Origin: Stella humosa
GTDB taxonomy: Bacteria > Pseudomonadota > Alphaproteobacteria > ATCC43930 > Allostellaceae
NCBI RefSeq assembly: GCF_006738645.1
Contig: NZ_AP019700.1
Coordinates: 5,328,351 to 5,392,350 of the forward strand
Reading direction: 5' to 3'
DNA: 64,000 nucleotides
The translations under genes were made by a program, and so were the position numbers. Below the pieces are notes generated by a model. The model searched no databases. It had not been told where the DNA came from and saw only the letters and a list, made by a program, of their open reading frames with translations. This document shows positions 47,248 through 55,296 of this stretch, piece by piece; positions within the stretch are counted from its first letter, which is position 1; each line of letters starts with the position of its first letter.

Positions 47248-48180
47248 ATGGCATTGGTGATCGTGAGCCGGGTGCATCCTTCGAGCGACGTCTGGGCACC
47301 GGAGATGCGCCGGCTGATGCCGGAGATCGACATCCGCTACTGGCCCGAGATCGGCAACCCGGCCGAGGTCGACGCCGTGCTGATGTGGCAGGCGCCGGAA
47401 GGCCTGTTCGAGCGCCTGCCCGACCTGAAGGCGATCTTCGCCACCGGCGCCGGGGTCGACGCCATCATGGGCGACGAGCGCGTGCCCAAGCACCTGCCGC
47501 TCTGCCGCCTGGTCGATCCGTCGATGACGTCGGAGATGAGCGAGTACGTCGTCCTCCAGGTGCTGCGCTTCCACCGCCAGGAGCCGACCTACGCCGCCCA
47601 GCAGCGCGACCGGGTGTGGCAGGTCCATTCCCAGCCCCATCCCCACCAGCGCCGCATCGGCATGATGGGCCTGGGCGAACTGGGCCAGGATGCGCTGCGC
47701 ATGCTGAAGCCGTTCGGCTTCCAGTTGCGTGGCTGGAGCCGGACGCCCAAGACGCTGGACGGGATCGAGACCTTCTCGGGCGCCGAAGGGTTCGGTGACT
47801 TCCTGGCCAGCACGGATATCCTGGTGAACCTGCTGCCGCTGACGGGCGAGACCGAGGGCATCATCGACGCGACGCTGCTGGCGCGGTTGCCGCAGGGGGC
47901 ATTCGTGGTGAACTGCGCCCGCGGACGCCATGTCGTCGATGCCGACCTGCTAGCAGCACTCGACTCCGGGCATCTCGCCGGTGCGGCCCTGGACGTCTTC
48001 CACCAGGAGCCGCTGGCGGCCGACCACCGCTACTGGTCGCACCCCAAGGTAATCCTGACGCCCCACGCCGCTGCCCTGACGAACCCGCTGACGGCGACGC
48101 CGCAGATCGTCGACAACCTGCGCCGGGTGCGGGACGGGCGACCGCTCGTCAACCTGGTCGACCGCGGCCGCGGCTACTGA
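47248..48180 (+). CDS. ghrA: glyoxylate/hydroxypyruvate reductase A
   Basis: A 310-residue D-2-hydroxyacid dehydrogenase of the GhrA type, reducing glyoxylate to glycolate and hydroxypyruvate to glycerate with NADPH. The dinucleotide-binding motif is GMMGLGELGQDAL, catalytic residues appear in NCARGRHVV (Arg), DVFHQEPL (Glu) and TPHAAAL (His). It begins two bases after yejF's stop, so it is in the yejBEF transcript, a non-obvious partner for a peptide importer. It could serve glyoxylate generated in acetate metabolism. Confidence 0.9.
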   Translation: MALVIVSRVHPSSDVWAPEMRRLMPEIDIRYWPEIGNPAEVDAVLMWQAPEGLFERLPDLKAIFATGAGVDAIMGDERVPKHLPLCRLVDPSMTSEMSEYVVLQVLRFHRQEPTYAAQQRDRVWQVHSQPHPHQRRIGMMGLGELGQDALRMLKPFGFQLRGWSRTPKTLDGIETFSGAEGFGDFLASTDILVNLLPLTGETEGIIDATLLARLPQGAFVVNCARGRHVVDADLLAALDSGHLAGAALDVFHQEPLAADHRYWSHPKVILTPHAAALTNPLTATPQIVDNLRRVRDGRPLVNLVDRGRGY

Positions 48181-48186
48181 TCGCAC

Positions 48187-48214
48187 GGACTGGCGGCCGG
48201 ACGGCCGCCGGTCC
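48187..48214 (+). terminator. strong hairpin after ghrA
   Basis: A 12-base stem (GGACTGGCGGCC, 48187-48198, with GGCCGCCGGTCC, 48203-48214, one G-U wobble) closes a four-base loop GGAC. It lies seven bases after the ghrA stop and is the likely end of the yej operon, although the T-run of a classic terminator is missing. Confidence 0.6.
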
Positions 48215-48252
48215 ATATAGCCGCCCATGACCTCGACTTGCCCGCCGGCGCC

Positions 48253-48870
48253 ATGAGCGCCCCCGCCCGCCGCGCGCTGCTGATCCTGCTGGTCGGCCTG
48301 GCCATGCTGGCAGCGACCCTGGCCACCCTCTATCTGATGCGGCCGGCGGGTGGCCCGCGTCTGATCGAGCAGGCGGGGCCGCAGATCGGCGGGCCATTCG
48401 CCTTGGTCGATCACGAGGGCCGGCGGGTCACCGCCGATTCCTATCCCGGCCGGCACCTGCTGGTGTTCTTCGGCTTCACCCATTGCCCGGACGTCTGCCC
48501 GCTGGCGCTGGGCGAGGTGTCGGTGGCGCTCGACGCCCTGGGGCCGGCGGCCGCGGCCAAGGTGCAGCCGCTGTTCGTGTCGGTCGACCCGGAGCGCGAC
48601 ACCCCGGCGGCGCTGAAGGAATTCGTCACCGCCTTCGATGACCGCATCGTCGGCCTGACCGGCTCGGCCGAGGAAGTGACGGCGGCCGCGCGTGCCTACC
48701 GCGTCTATTTCAAGAAGGTGCCGGTGCAGGGCGCGCTCGGCTACACCATGGACCACAGCGCCTTCGTCTACCTGACCGGTCCTGGCGGCAAGCTGGAAGC
48801 CTTCTTCACCCACGAGACCAAGGGTGACGCGATGGCCCAGAAGATCCGCGGCTTCCTCGGCCCGACCTAG
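48253..48870 (+). CDS. SCO1/SenC family copper chaperone
   Basis: A 205-residue membrane-anchored thioredoxin-fold protein. One N-terminal helix (residues 8-29) anchors it. The copper ligands are C78 and C82 in THCPDVCP and H168 in YTMDHSAF. Family members metallate the CuA site of cytochrome c oxidase. The ATG at 48253 is preferred as the residue preceding the anchor; an upstream start would only add five residues. Its stop is shared with the opposing comF gene in CTAG. No oxidase genes are nearby. Confidence 0.93.
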   Translation: MSAPARRALLILLVGLAMLAATLATLYLMRPAGGPRLIEQAGPQIGGPFALVDHEGRRVTADSYPGRHLLVFFGFTHCPDVCPLALGEVSVALDALGPAAAAKVQPLFVSVDPERDTPAALKEFVTAFDDRIVGLTGSAEEVTAAARAYRVYFKKVPVQGALGYTMDHSAFVYLTGPGGKLEAFFTHETKGDAMAQKIRGFLGPT

Positions 48871-49646
48871 CCCTCGCGCACCACGCGCGCCAGCGTCACC
48901 ACGTCGACCGCAGCCGCACCCGTCCCGCGCAGGGCACGCACGCAGGCCTCGACCGTGGCCCCGGTCGTCAGCACGTCGTCCACCAGCAGCACCCGCTTGC
49001 CGCTGATTGCCGCGCGCCGGCGGGGATGGACGGCAAAGGCGCCGGCGACGTTGCGGAACCGTCCGAGCCGCCGCAGCAGGCCCTGGGTGGGCGTGCGCCG
49101 GCGGCGCACCAGGGCATCGGGAACTGCCGGTCGCCGGCCGAGGCGGCCCAGCGCCATCGCCAGCATCGCCGCCTGGTTGTAGCGGCGATAGATCAGCCGG
49201 CTCCAATGCAGGGGCACCGGCACGACCACGTCGGCTTCCGCCAGCAGCGGTCCGGCGGCGCGCGCCATCCAGGCGGCATAGGCCGGGGCGGCATGGGTGC
49301 GGTCTGCGTGCTTGAAGCCCAGGATCAGCGGCCGGCTGGCATCGTCGTAGCGGACGGCAGAGCGCGCGCGCTCGAAGCCGGGCGGCTGGCGGATGCATTC
49401 GGCACATTCCGTGCCGGCGCCGGGGTCGAAGGCGAACGGCACCCCGCAACGACGGCAGCAAGGGGCGGAAATGAAGGTGATGGTCGACCAGCAGGTCGGG
49501 CACAGCGCGCCATCGGCCGCGACGATCGTACCGCAGGCAAGGCAGCGCGGCGGCAGCAGCACGTCCATGACCCGGCGGCCGGCGCCGACCGCGATCGCGG
49601 CGGCTTTCCGGGCGATAGCGGCGGGGCGGCGTGGCGCTTCCATCAT
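48867..49646 (-). CDS. comF: ComF family phosphoribosyltransferase-fold protein
   Basis: A 259-residue protein with an N-terminal zinc-ribbon region (PRCLACG, CPTCW, CCRRCG, CAEC) followed by a phosphoribosyltransferase fold with PRPP motif VLLVDDVLTTGATV. ComF/GntX proteins serve DNA uptake in competent species and are widespread in others, with an uncertain role. Two ATG codons in tandem mark the start. It is divergent from the methyltransferase gene with 21 bases between starts, leaving little space for separate promoters. Confidence 0.92.
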   Translation of the reverse strand: MMEAPRRPAAIARKAAAIAVGAGRRVMDVLLPPRCLACGTIVAADGALCPTCWSTITFISAPCCRRCGVPFAFDPGAGTECAECIRQPPGFERARSAVRYDDASRPLILGFKHADRTHAAPAYAAWMARAAGPLLAEADVVVPVPLHWSRLIYRRYNQAAMLAMALGRLGRRPAVPDALVRRRRTPTQGLLRRLGRFRNVAGAFAVHPRRRAAISGKRVLLVDDVLTTGATVEACVRALRGTGAAAVDVVTLARVVREG

Positions 49647-49667
49647 CGGACGCCCATATTAGCCGGC

Positions 49668-50633
49668 ATGTCGCCTCCTGCCGATACCAACCGTTCCGCC
49701 GTCCTGGCTGATCCGCCCGAAGGCATGCGGGTGTTCGACCGCCACAGCGTTCGCCGCCATCGTGAGCGTGCCGCTGCGGGGTTCGCCGGGCACGGCTTTC
49801 TCTTCGACGAGGTGGCCGCCCGCTTGGCCGACCGGCTGGACGACGTCCGGCGGGAGTTCGCCACCATCCTCGACATCGGCGCCCGCGGTGGCGTGATGGC
49901 GCGAGCGCTGGCCGCCCGCGGCGGCGATGCCCCGGCCGCGCTTGGCGACAAATCCACCGTCGTCATCCACAGCGATCTGGCGCCATCCCTACTGGCGGGC
50001 CTGCCGCGCGCGGTGGTGGCCGACCCGGAGGCCCTGCCCTTTGCCGGTGGCTTCGACCTGGTGGCAAGCTGCCTCGACCTGCATTGGGTCAACGACCTGC
50101 CCGGCGCTCTGGTGCAAATCCGCCGTGCCCTGCGGCCGGACGGCCTGTTCCTGGCCGCCATCTTCGGCGGCGACACGCTGAGCGAATTGCGCGAGGCGTG
50201 GCTGGCGGCCGAGATCGAGGTCGAAGGCGGGGCCAGCCCGCGCATCTCCCCCTTCGCGGACGGCCGCGACGCCGGCGCCCTGTTGCAGCGGGCCGGCTTC
50301 GCCCTGCCGGTGATCGACACCGATCGCATCACCGTGACCTACGCCGATCCCATCGCCCTGATGCGCGACCTGCGCGGGATGGGCGAGACGAATGCGGTGG
50401 CACTCCGTCGCCGCACCGCCACCCGCCGCGCCACCCTCTTCCGCGCCGCCGAGATCTATGGCGAGCGCTTCGCGGACGCCGACGGCCGCATCCGCGCCAC
50501 CTTCGAGATCGTCACCATGACCGGGTGGGCCCCCCACGCCGACCAGCAGAAGCCGCTGAAGCCGGGCAGCGCTGCCTTCAAGCTGGCCGAGGCGCTGAAC
50601 GGCGAGCCCGATCAGTCGGCTCGATCACAGTGA
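49668..50633 (+). CDS. class I SAM-dependent methyltransferase (NDUFAF5/BioC-like)
   Basis: A 321-residue methyltransferase. Motif I is ATILDIGARGGVMARAL, with a downstream FDLVASCLDLHWVNDLPGAL and the RPDGLFLAAIFGGDTLSELREAWLAAE segment typical of the mitochondrial NDUFAF5 (complex I assembly) and BioC subgroup. The N-terminal MRVFDRHSVRRHRERAA resembles NDUFAF5 rather than BioC. It is divergent from comF. Its 3' end overlaps the convergent Doc toxin gene by nine bases. Confidence 0.85.
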   Translation: MSPPADTNRSAVLADPPEGMRVFDRHSVRRHRERAAAGFAGHGFLFDEVAARLADRLDDVRREFATILDIGARGGVMARALAARGGDAPAALGDKSTVVIHSDLAPSLLAGLPRAVVADPEALPFAGGFDLVASCLDLHWVNDLPGALVQIRRALRPDGLFLAAIFGGDTLSELREAWLAAEIEVEGGASPRISPFADGRDAGALLQRAGFALPVIDTDRITVTYADPIALMRDLRGMGETNAVALRRRTATRRATLFRAAEIYGERFADADGRIRATFEIVTMTGWAPHADQQKPLKPGSAAFKLAEALNGEPDQSARSQ

Positions 50634-51011
50634 GGTCGTCTGCGCGCGCAGCCAGGCGGCAAATTCGGCTTCGGTCGATTGGCGCGCAGCCGCCTGTTCG
50701 ACCATTCTGACGGCATCCAGCGCATTGCAGGAAAATGCATACCCGTTCAGGGCAATGAACAGGCGCGCAGCCATCCACGCGATGCGCTTGTTGCCGTCAA
50801 GGAACCCGTGATTGCGCAACAGGCCGCACGCGCAAGCCGCCGCCAGATCGGCGATGTCCGGCGTTCCATAGGCTGCAAGGTTTCGGGGGCGATCGAGCGC
50901 GGCTTCAATGGCGCCGCGATCGCGAATGCCCGCTACTCCGCCGTGCTCGGCGATCAGCCGATCATGGATCGCAAAAACGACTTTCGCGTCGATCCATGCC
51001 CAATCCGTCAC
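50625..51011 (-). CDS. Doc/Fic-type toxin (type II toxin-antitoxin)
   Basis: A 128-residue death-on-curing family protein. The active-site motif HxFx[D/N]GNKR is intact as HGFLDGNKR (residues 68-76, His68). Doc toxins phosphorylate EF-Tu and stop translation. The protein has the family's leading helix AWIDAKVVFAIHDRLIAEHGG. It is translationally coupled to the antitoxin gene (ATGA overlap). The antitoxin is AbrB-like rather than the usual Phd, but such pairs are known. It probably stabilises its locus or acts in stress. Confidence 0.9.
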   Translation of the reverse strand: MTDWAWIDAKVVFAIHDRLIAEHGGVAGIRDRGAIEAALDRPRNLAAYGTPDIADLAAACACGLLRNHGFLDGNKRIAWMAARLFIALNGYAFSCNALDAVRMVEQAAARQSTEAEFAAWLRAQTTSL

Positions 51012-51241
51012 TTCGCGAGAGCCCGCAGGATCTCGCGATCGTCATGCAGGATATCTTCAGCCAGCCGCATCTGGCGCTCGAACTCCGGATCGTAGGGGGT
51101 CAGTCGATAGCCGCCATCCGGCGTCTCCGTCAGAAACAACGTGTCCCCCTTCTTCACCTTCAACTGGGCCATTGCTTCCTTGGTAAGGATGATGCCGGCC
51201 GAGCCGCCCACGGTTGTGATCTTGAAGGCCAGCATCTCCAC
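51008..51241 (-). CDS. AbrB/MazE-type antitoxin (SpoVT-AbrB domain)
   Basis: A 77-residue protein with an N-terminal swapped-hairpin DNA-binding domain (AFKITTVGGSAGIILTKEAMAQLKVKKGDTLFLTE in part) and a C-terminal acidic helix that should neutralise the Doc toxin. The GTG at 51241 or an ATG two codons later (51235) could be the start. A perfect AT-rich palindrome lies immediately upstream and is the obvious autoregulatory operator. It is the first gene of the pair. Confidence 0.88.
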   Translation of the reverse strand: MEMLAFKITTVGGSAGIILTKEAMAQLKVKKGDTLFLTETPDGGYRLTPYDPEFERQMRLAEDILHDDREILRALAK

Positions 51242-51248
51242 CCCACGC

Positions 51249-51272
51249 TCTATATAATAAATCTTATATAGA
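51249..51272 (-). promoter_or_regulatory. perfect palindromic operator/promoter of the toxin-antitoxin pair
   Basis: TCTATATAA (51249-51257) and TTATATAGA (51264-51272) are a perfect inverted repeat around a 6-base spacer. The block is all A/T apart from three bases, in a genome that is otherwise over 65% GC. It sits in the 36-base gap between the ABC-F stop and the antitoxin start, so it must hold the -10 region, and the transcript would be leaderless or nearly so. Confidence 0.7.
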
Positions 51273-51277
51273 CCTGC

Positions 51278-52777
51278 TCACACCAGATCGCCAGGACTGT
51301 CCAGCTCTTTCATCTTTCCGCCTTCGATCAACAGCCAGCGCGTGCCGATGGCGCGCGCGAAGCTGCGGTCGTGGGAGACCAGGACCGAGGTCGCCTGCTG
51401 GGCCAGGATCTCGGCCTCGAGCTGTTCCTGGCCGGCGATGTCGACATGGTTGGTCGGCTCGTCCATCAGGTAGAAATTGGGCTCGGCCAGCCGGATCGCC
51501 AGCAGGCCGAGACGGGCCTTCTGGCCGGGCGACAGGCGGTCGATCGTCTGGCGCTGCCGGTCGACCATGAAGCCCGCGCCCGCCAGCAGGCTGGTGGTGC
51601 GCTGGTCGCCCAGGCGGAAGGTGCCGCCGATGAAGTCGTGCGGCGTCTCCCGTGGCGGCAGTTGCGACATCTGCTGGTCGAGGTAGCCCAGCACCACGGT
51701 CGGGGCGACGCGGACGCCGGGCATGGCCTCGGGATCGGCCATGGCCCGGCGCAGCAGGGCGACCAGTTGCGACTTGCCGACGCCGTTGCGCCCCAGCAGC
51801 ACGATGCGGTCCTGCTGGCGCACCTCGAGCTTGCCGGTGCGGAAAAGTGCCCGGCCGTCGGGCGTGCGCACCGTCACATCGTCGAAGGCGGCCAGGACGC
51901 GGGCGTGGGTGGTGCGGCTGGCCAGCCGGATATCGGCCGTGCGGGCCAGGTGCTGCGGACGCAGTGTCCGTTCCAGCGCCTCGGCGCGCTGGGCCATCTG
52001 CATCGACTTCTTCTGCGCGGCGTCGCTGCGGCTGTTGATGCCGACATTGCGCAGTGCCGCCGCACTCTGGCGCAGCCGCGTCGCCTCCTTGGCATCGCGC
52101 GCCAGCCGGGTGGCGTCGGCCTGGTCGTCGTCAGCCAGCAGCGCGCGGGCGGCGAAGTAGGGATGGGCATAGAGGCGCGACGCCTCGGGCCGCACGAACA
52201 GCGTGCGGTTGGTGCAGGCTTCCAGGAACTGACGGTCGTGGCTGGCGATCACCATCGGCACCTGGCGCAGCGGGCTGGTGATCCAGCCTTCGAGCAGGCG
52301 GATCTTGTCCAGGTCCAGATGGTTGGTGGGCTCGTCGAGCAACAGGGCGTCGGGGTCGGCGACCCAGGTGCGGGCAAGCAGCGCCAATCGCTGCCAGCCG
52401 CCGCTGAGCGCCCGCAGCGGCCGGGCGCGCAGGTCGTCCGGCGTCTCGAGTTCGTCCAGCACGAGGTCGACGCGCCAGCCCTGGCTCTCGCGGTCGGCCG
52501 GCGGTATCGCGCGGCGCACCATCTCGGCCAAGGGCAGGTCGAGCAGGTTTGCCGGCACGTCCTGCTCGACGAAGCCGACCTTCAACCCGCGCGAGCGGAT
52601 GATGGTGCCGGCCGACGGTTCCGCCTGCCCGGCCAGACAGCGCAGCAGGGTGGACTTGCCGCCGCCATTGCCGGCGACGAGGCCGATGCGGTCGCCATCG
52701 GCGATGACGAGGTCGAGGTTCTGGAAGAGGGGTTCGGCGACAGTGACGCCGACATTGCGCAGGCTGATCGAGCCCAT
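51278..52777 (-). CDS. ABC-F family ATP-binding protein
   Basis: A 499-residue soluble ABC-F protein with two nucleotide-binding domains and no membrane segments. Walker A motifs are VAGNGGGKST and LGRNGVGKSQ, signature-like motifs LSGGWQRLALL and LSPGQKARLGL, Walker B LLLDEPTNHLD and LMDEPTNHVD. ABC-F proteins act on ribosomes, as antibiotic-resistance or translation factors. An in-frame ATG at 52864 would add 29 residues but lies in a hairpin loop and is poorly conserved in family terms; 52777 is preferred. The long leader carries an ORF and alternative hairpins. Confidence 0.93.
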   Translation of the reverse strand: MGSISLRNVGVTVAEPLFQNLDLVIADGDRIGLVAGNGGGKSTLLRCLAGQAEPSAGTIIRSRGLKVGFVEQDVPANLLDLPLAEMVRRAIPPADRESQGWRVDLVLDELETPDDLRARPLRALSGGWQRLALLARTWVADPDALLLDEPTNHLDLDKIRLLEGWITSPLRQVPMVIASHDRQFLEACTNRTLFVRPEASRLYAHPYFAARALLADDDQADATRLARDAKEATRLRQSAAALRNVGINSRSDAAQKKSMQMAQRAEALERTLRPQHLARTADIRLASRTTHARVLAAFDDVTVRTPDGRALFRTGKLEVRQQDRIVLLGRNGVGKSQLVALLRRAMADPEAMPGVRVAPTVVLGYLDQQMSQLPPRETPHDFIGGTFRLGDQRTTSLLAGAGFMVDRQRQTIDRLSPGQKARLGLLAIRLAEPNFYLMDEPTNHVDIAGQEQLEAEILAQQATSVLVSHDRSFARAIGTRWLLIEGGKMKELDSPGDLV

Positions 52778-52855
52778 GTGCATCTCTCGCGACGGGTGCG
52801 GGCCCACCTCGCGAGGAGGATGGCCGGCACGGATCGAAACCAGGAGAAGCAGCTG

Positions 52856-52872
52856 CCCCGGCATCGCCGGGG
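52856..52872 (-). promoter_or_regulatory. hairpin in the ABC-F leader
   Basis: CCCCGGC (52856-52862) pairs perfectly with GCCGGGG (52866-52872) around a three-base loop. The loop contains an ATG (minus strand, 52864) in frame with the ABC-F gene. It is 79 bases upstream of the preferred start. Confidence 0.5.
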
Positions 52873-52888
52873 GGACAGCGCCAAGGCG

Positions 52889-52975
52889 CCGTTGCGGGCA
52901 GGCCCGAAAGGGTGGGACGCTACGGGTGCGTCAGTTCCGACCTTCGGCCAGCCCCGCAACGGAACGCTGCGGGGC
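52889..52975 (-). promoter_or_regulatory. mutually exclusive hairpin pair (attenuator-like) in the ABC-F leader
   Basis: GCCCCGCA (52951-52958) pairs perfectly with TGCGGGGC (52968-52975), a hairpin inside leader codons 15-23. The overlapping segment CCCGCAACGG (52953-52962) is instead the exact complement of CCGTTGCGGG at 52889-52898, after the leader stop. Only one of the two pairings can form, so ribosome position on the leader ORF could choose between them. This is a visible sequence fact; the function is inferred. Confidence 0.55.
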
Positions 52976-53017
52976 GGCGGCAGGCCCACGGGTGTGCTGC
53001 TGGATGCGGTCGATCAT
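52931..53017 (-). CDS. 28-residue leader ORF upstream of the ABC-F gene
   Basis: A short ORF beginning MIDRIQQHTRG and ending GLAEGRN, preceded by a strong ribosome site (GAGGGAGGG, 53022-53030) four to five bases before the ATG. Its stop is 153 bases upstream of the ABC-F start. A hairpin lies within codons 15-23. It has no membrane segment and no codon run of one amino acid, so any stalling cue would have to be antibiotic- or peptide-specific. It may also be a short coincidental ORF, but the strong SD argues otherwise. Confidence 0.6.
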   Translation of the reverse strand: MIDRIQQHTRGPAAAPQRSVAGLAEGRN

Positions 53018-53056
53018 GCAGCCCTCCCTCGATGGCCGGATGTGGAACAGGCGATC

Positions 53057-53085
53057 CTGTTAGCGGCGGCCAGCGCGGGTTGCAA
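53057..53085 (-). promoter_or_regulatory. candidate promoter of the ABC-F leader
   Basis: TTGCAA (53080-53085) is followed on the minus strand after 17 bases by TAACAG (53057-53062), giving a start near 53050 and a leader of about 270 bases. The match is partial (4 of 6 and 3 of 6). Confidence 0.4.
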
Positions 53086-53094
53086 GCGGTAAGC

Positions 53095-54030
53095 TCACAA
53101 GAGGTCCCGCAGCATGGCGACCAGCGGCTCGTCCGCCGGCGGCATGGGATAGTCGCGCAGGCGGTTGGCGCGCACCCAGGCCAGCCGCTGGCCCTCCTGC
53201 GGCGTCGGGGTGCCGCGCCAGTTGCGGCAGATGAAGAGCGGCATCAGCAGGTGGAACGACTCGTAGCGATGCGACGCGAAGGTGAGCGGCGCCAGGCAGC
53301 GCTCGGCCGTGTCGATCCCCAACTCCTCGCCCAGCTCGCGCACCAGGGCTGCCTCCGGCGTCTCGCCCGGCTGCACCTTGCCGCCGGGGAACTCCCACAG
53401 GCCGGCCATCGACTTGCCGGGCGGCCGCTCGGCAATCAGCACGCGGCCGTCGGCATCGACCAGCGCCACCGCCGCCACCAGCAGGGTCGGCAGCGCCACC
53501 GGCCGGGCGATCTCGTAGCGCACCGTCTCGACCGGGGTGCCGCGCAGCCGGGTCTGGACGCGGCCCGTCTCGACCATGCCCGCCCGCTCCAGCACCCGGC
53601 ACGAGGCGACGTTGTCCGGGTGGACCTCGGCGAACACGATCCGGGGCACCTCGAACGAGAAGGCATGGCGGATGGCGCCCTTCACGGCCTCGGTCGCGAA
53701 GCCCTGACCCCAGTAAGGCATGCCCAGCCAGTAGCCGACCTCCAGCTCGCCCTCGCGGTCGCCCTGCTCCAGGCCGATGTTGCCGATGAAGGTGCCGTCG
53801 TCGCGCCGCGTGACGGCGAACACCTCGGCATGGCCCGCCGCCCGGTCGGCCGCCGCCTGGGCGATGAACGCCTCGGCGGCACCGGCCGGGTAGGGATGCG
53901 GGATCCGCTGGGTGTAGCGCGCGACCTCCCAGCTGGCGGCCAGGGCCGTGATCGCCGGCGCATCGGCCGGCGTCATCGGCCTGAGGACGAGGCGGGCGGT
54001 CGTCAGCGCCTCAACTGCGGTAGCTGCCAT
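53095..54030 (-). CDS. fused GNAT acetyltransferase and Nudix (MutT-type) hydrolase
   Basis: A 311-residue fusion. Residues 1-175 are a RimJ/RimL-type GNAT domain ([44 protein letters not shown]). Residues 178-311 are a MutT-like Nudix domain whose box [23 protein letters not shown] matches GX5EX7REUXEEXGU. MutT cleans 8-oxo-dGTP from the nucleotide pool. The family is known in alphaproteobacteria as a bifunctional acetyltransferase/pyrophosphohydrolase. It lies just downstream of argJ on the same strand, overlapping it by 20 bases. Confidence 0.92.
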   Translation of the reverse strand: MAATAVEALTTARLVLRPMTPADAPAITALAASWEVARYTQRIPHPYPAGAAEAFIAQAAADRAAGHAEVFAVTRRDDGTFIGNIGLEQGDREGELEVGYWLGMPYWGQGFATEAVKGAIRHAFSFEVPRIVFAEVHPDNVASCRVLERAGMVETGRVQTRLRGTPVETVRYEIARPVALPTLLVAAVALVDADGRVLIAERPPGKSMAGLWEFPGGKVQPGETPEAALVRELGEELGIDTAERCLAPLTFASHRYESFHLLMPLFICRNWRGTPTPQEGQRLAWVRANRLRDYPMPPADEPLVAMLRDLL

Positions 54031-55246
54031 TGATGTCGATATAGGCGTGGGTCAGATCGCAGGTCCAGACAGTGGCGGACGCCCGGCCGACGCCGACATC
54101 GACATCAATGTCGATGGCACGGCCCGCCATGTGCGCGGCAACCGGCCCCTCGTCGAACCCTTCGACGCGCACGCCGTTGCGGGCGACGGCGACGCCGCCC
54201 ATCGAGATCGACAGCCGGTCGCGGTCGGCCTTCTCGCCCGACTTGCCGACCGCCATGACGATGCGGCCCCAGTTGGCATCGCCCGCCGCGATCGCGGTCT
54301 TGACCAGAGGCGAGTTGGCGATGGCCAGTCCGATGCGGCGCGCCGCCTTGGCCGTGGCCGCCCCGCCGACGCGGATCGCCACCAGCTTCTCGGCCCCCTC
54401 GCCGTCCTTCACCACCAGATGGGCCAGCTCCATCAGGACGCCGTCCAGCACCCGGCGGAAATCCGCCAGGCGGGGATCGGACGCCTTCTCGACGGTCGGG
54501 TTGCCGGCCTGGCCGGTCGCGAACAGCAGCACCGTGTCACTGGTCGAGGTGTCGCTGTCGACCGTGATGCAGTTGAAGCTGCGGTCGGAGCCGCGGGTCA
54601 GCAGCGCCTGCATGACGTCCGCCGGCAGGGCCGCGTCGGTGAAGACGAAGCCCAGCATCGTCGCCATGTCCGGCGCGATCATGCCCGAGCCCTTGATGAA
54701 GCCGTTGATCGTGACCGTGGTGCCGCCGATCCGGGCCGTCGCCGTCACGCCCTTCGGATAGGTGTCGGTGGTCATGATGGCGCGGGCGGCTTCGGCCCAA
54801 TGGTCGGGCTTCAGGTCCTGGGACAGCTTGTCGAGCACGGCCGTGATGCGCTCGGCCGGCAGCGGTTCGCCGATGACGCCGGTCGAGGCGACGTAGACCT
54901 CGTCCGGCCGGCAGCCCAGGCGCTGGGCCACGCCCTCGGCCGTCACCTGCACGGCCTTGAAACCTGCCTGGCCGGTGAAGGCATTGGCGTTGCCGGCATT
55001 GACGATGACGGCGCGGGCCTGGCCGCCGGGCAGGGCCTTGCGGCACCAGTCGACCGGGGCAGAGGCCGTCTTGGAGCGCGTGAATACCCCCGCCACGGTG
55101 GTGCCCGGCGCCAGCTCGGCCAGCATGACGTCGACACGCCCGGTGGTATAGCGGACGCCGGCGGCGATGGTGCCCAGGCGCACGCCGGCGATCGGCGGCA
55201 GGTCGGGAAAGCGTTCGGGAGCGAGCGGGGAAACCTTGTGCGCCAT
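54011..55246 (-). CDS. argJ: bifunctional glutamate N-acetyltransferase/amino-acid acetyltransferase ArgJ
   Basis: A 411-residue ornithine acetyltransferase that recycles acetyl groups in arginine biosynthesis. The autocleavage site is visible in [11 protein letters not shown], with cleavage before Thr196, the nucleophile. [11 protein letters not shown] and KGSGMIAPD are further hallmarks. No signal peptide. It is the middle gene of a minus-strand run from parvulin isomerase to the GNAT-Nudix fusion. Confidence 0.96.
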   Translation of the reverse strand: MAHKVSPLAPERFPDLPPIAGVRLGTIAAGVRYTTGRVDVMLAELAPGTTVAGVFTRSKTASAPVDWCRKALPGGQARAVIVNAGNANAFTGQAGFKAVQVTAEGVAQRLGCRPDEVYVASTGVIGEPLPAERITAVLDKLSQDLKPDHWAEAARAIMTTDTYPKGVTATARIGGTTVTINGFIKGSGMIAPDMATMLGFVFTDAALPADVMQALLTRGSDRSFNCITVDSDTSTSDTVLLFATGQAGNPTVEKASDPRLADFRRVLDGVLMELAHLVVKDGEGAEKLVAIRVGGAATAKAARRIGLAIANSPLVKTAIAAGDANWGRIVMAVGKSGEKADRDRLSISMGGVAVARNGVRVEGFDEGPVAAHMAGRAIDIDVDVGVGRASATVWTCDLTHAYIDINGSYRS

Positions 55247-55296
55247 GACGGCCTCTGAACGATTGCTGGTGACGGGTGGCGAAGCGGGGACCGGAA

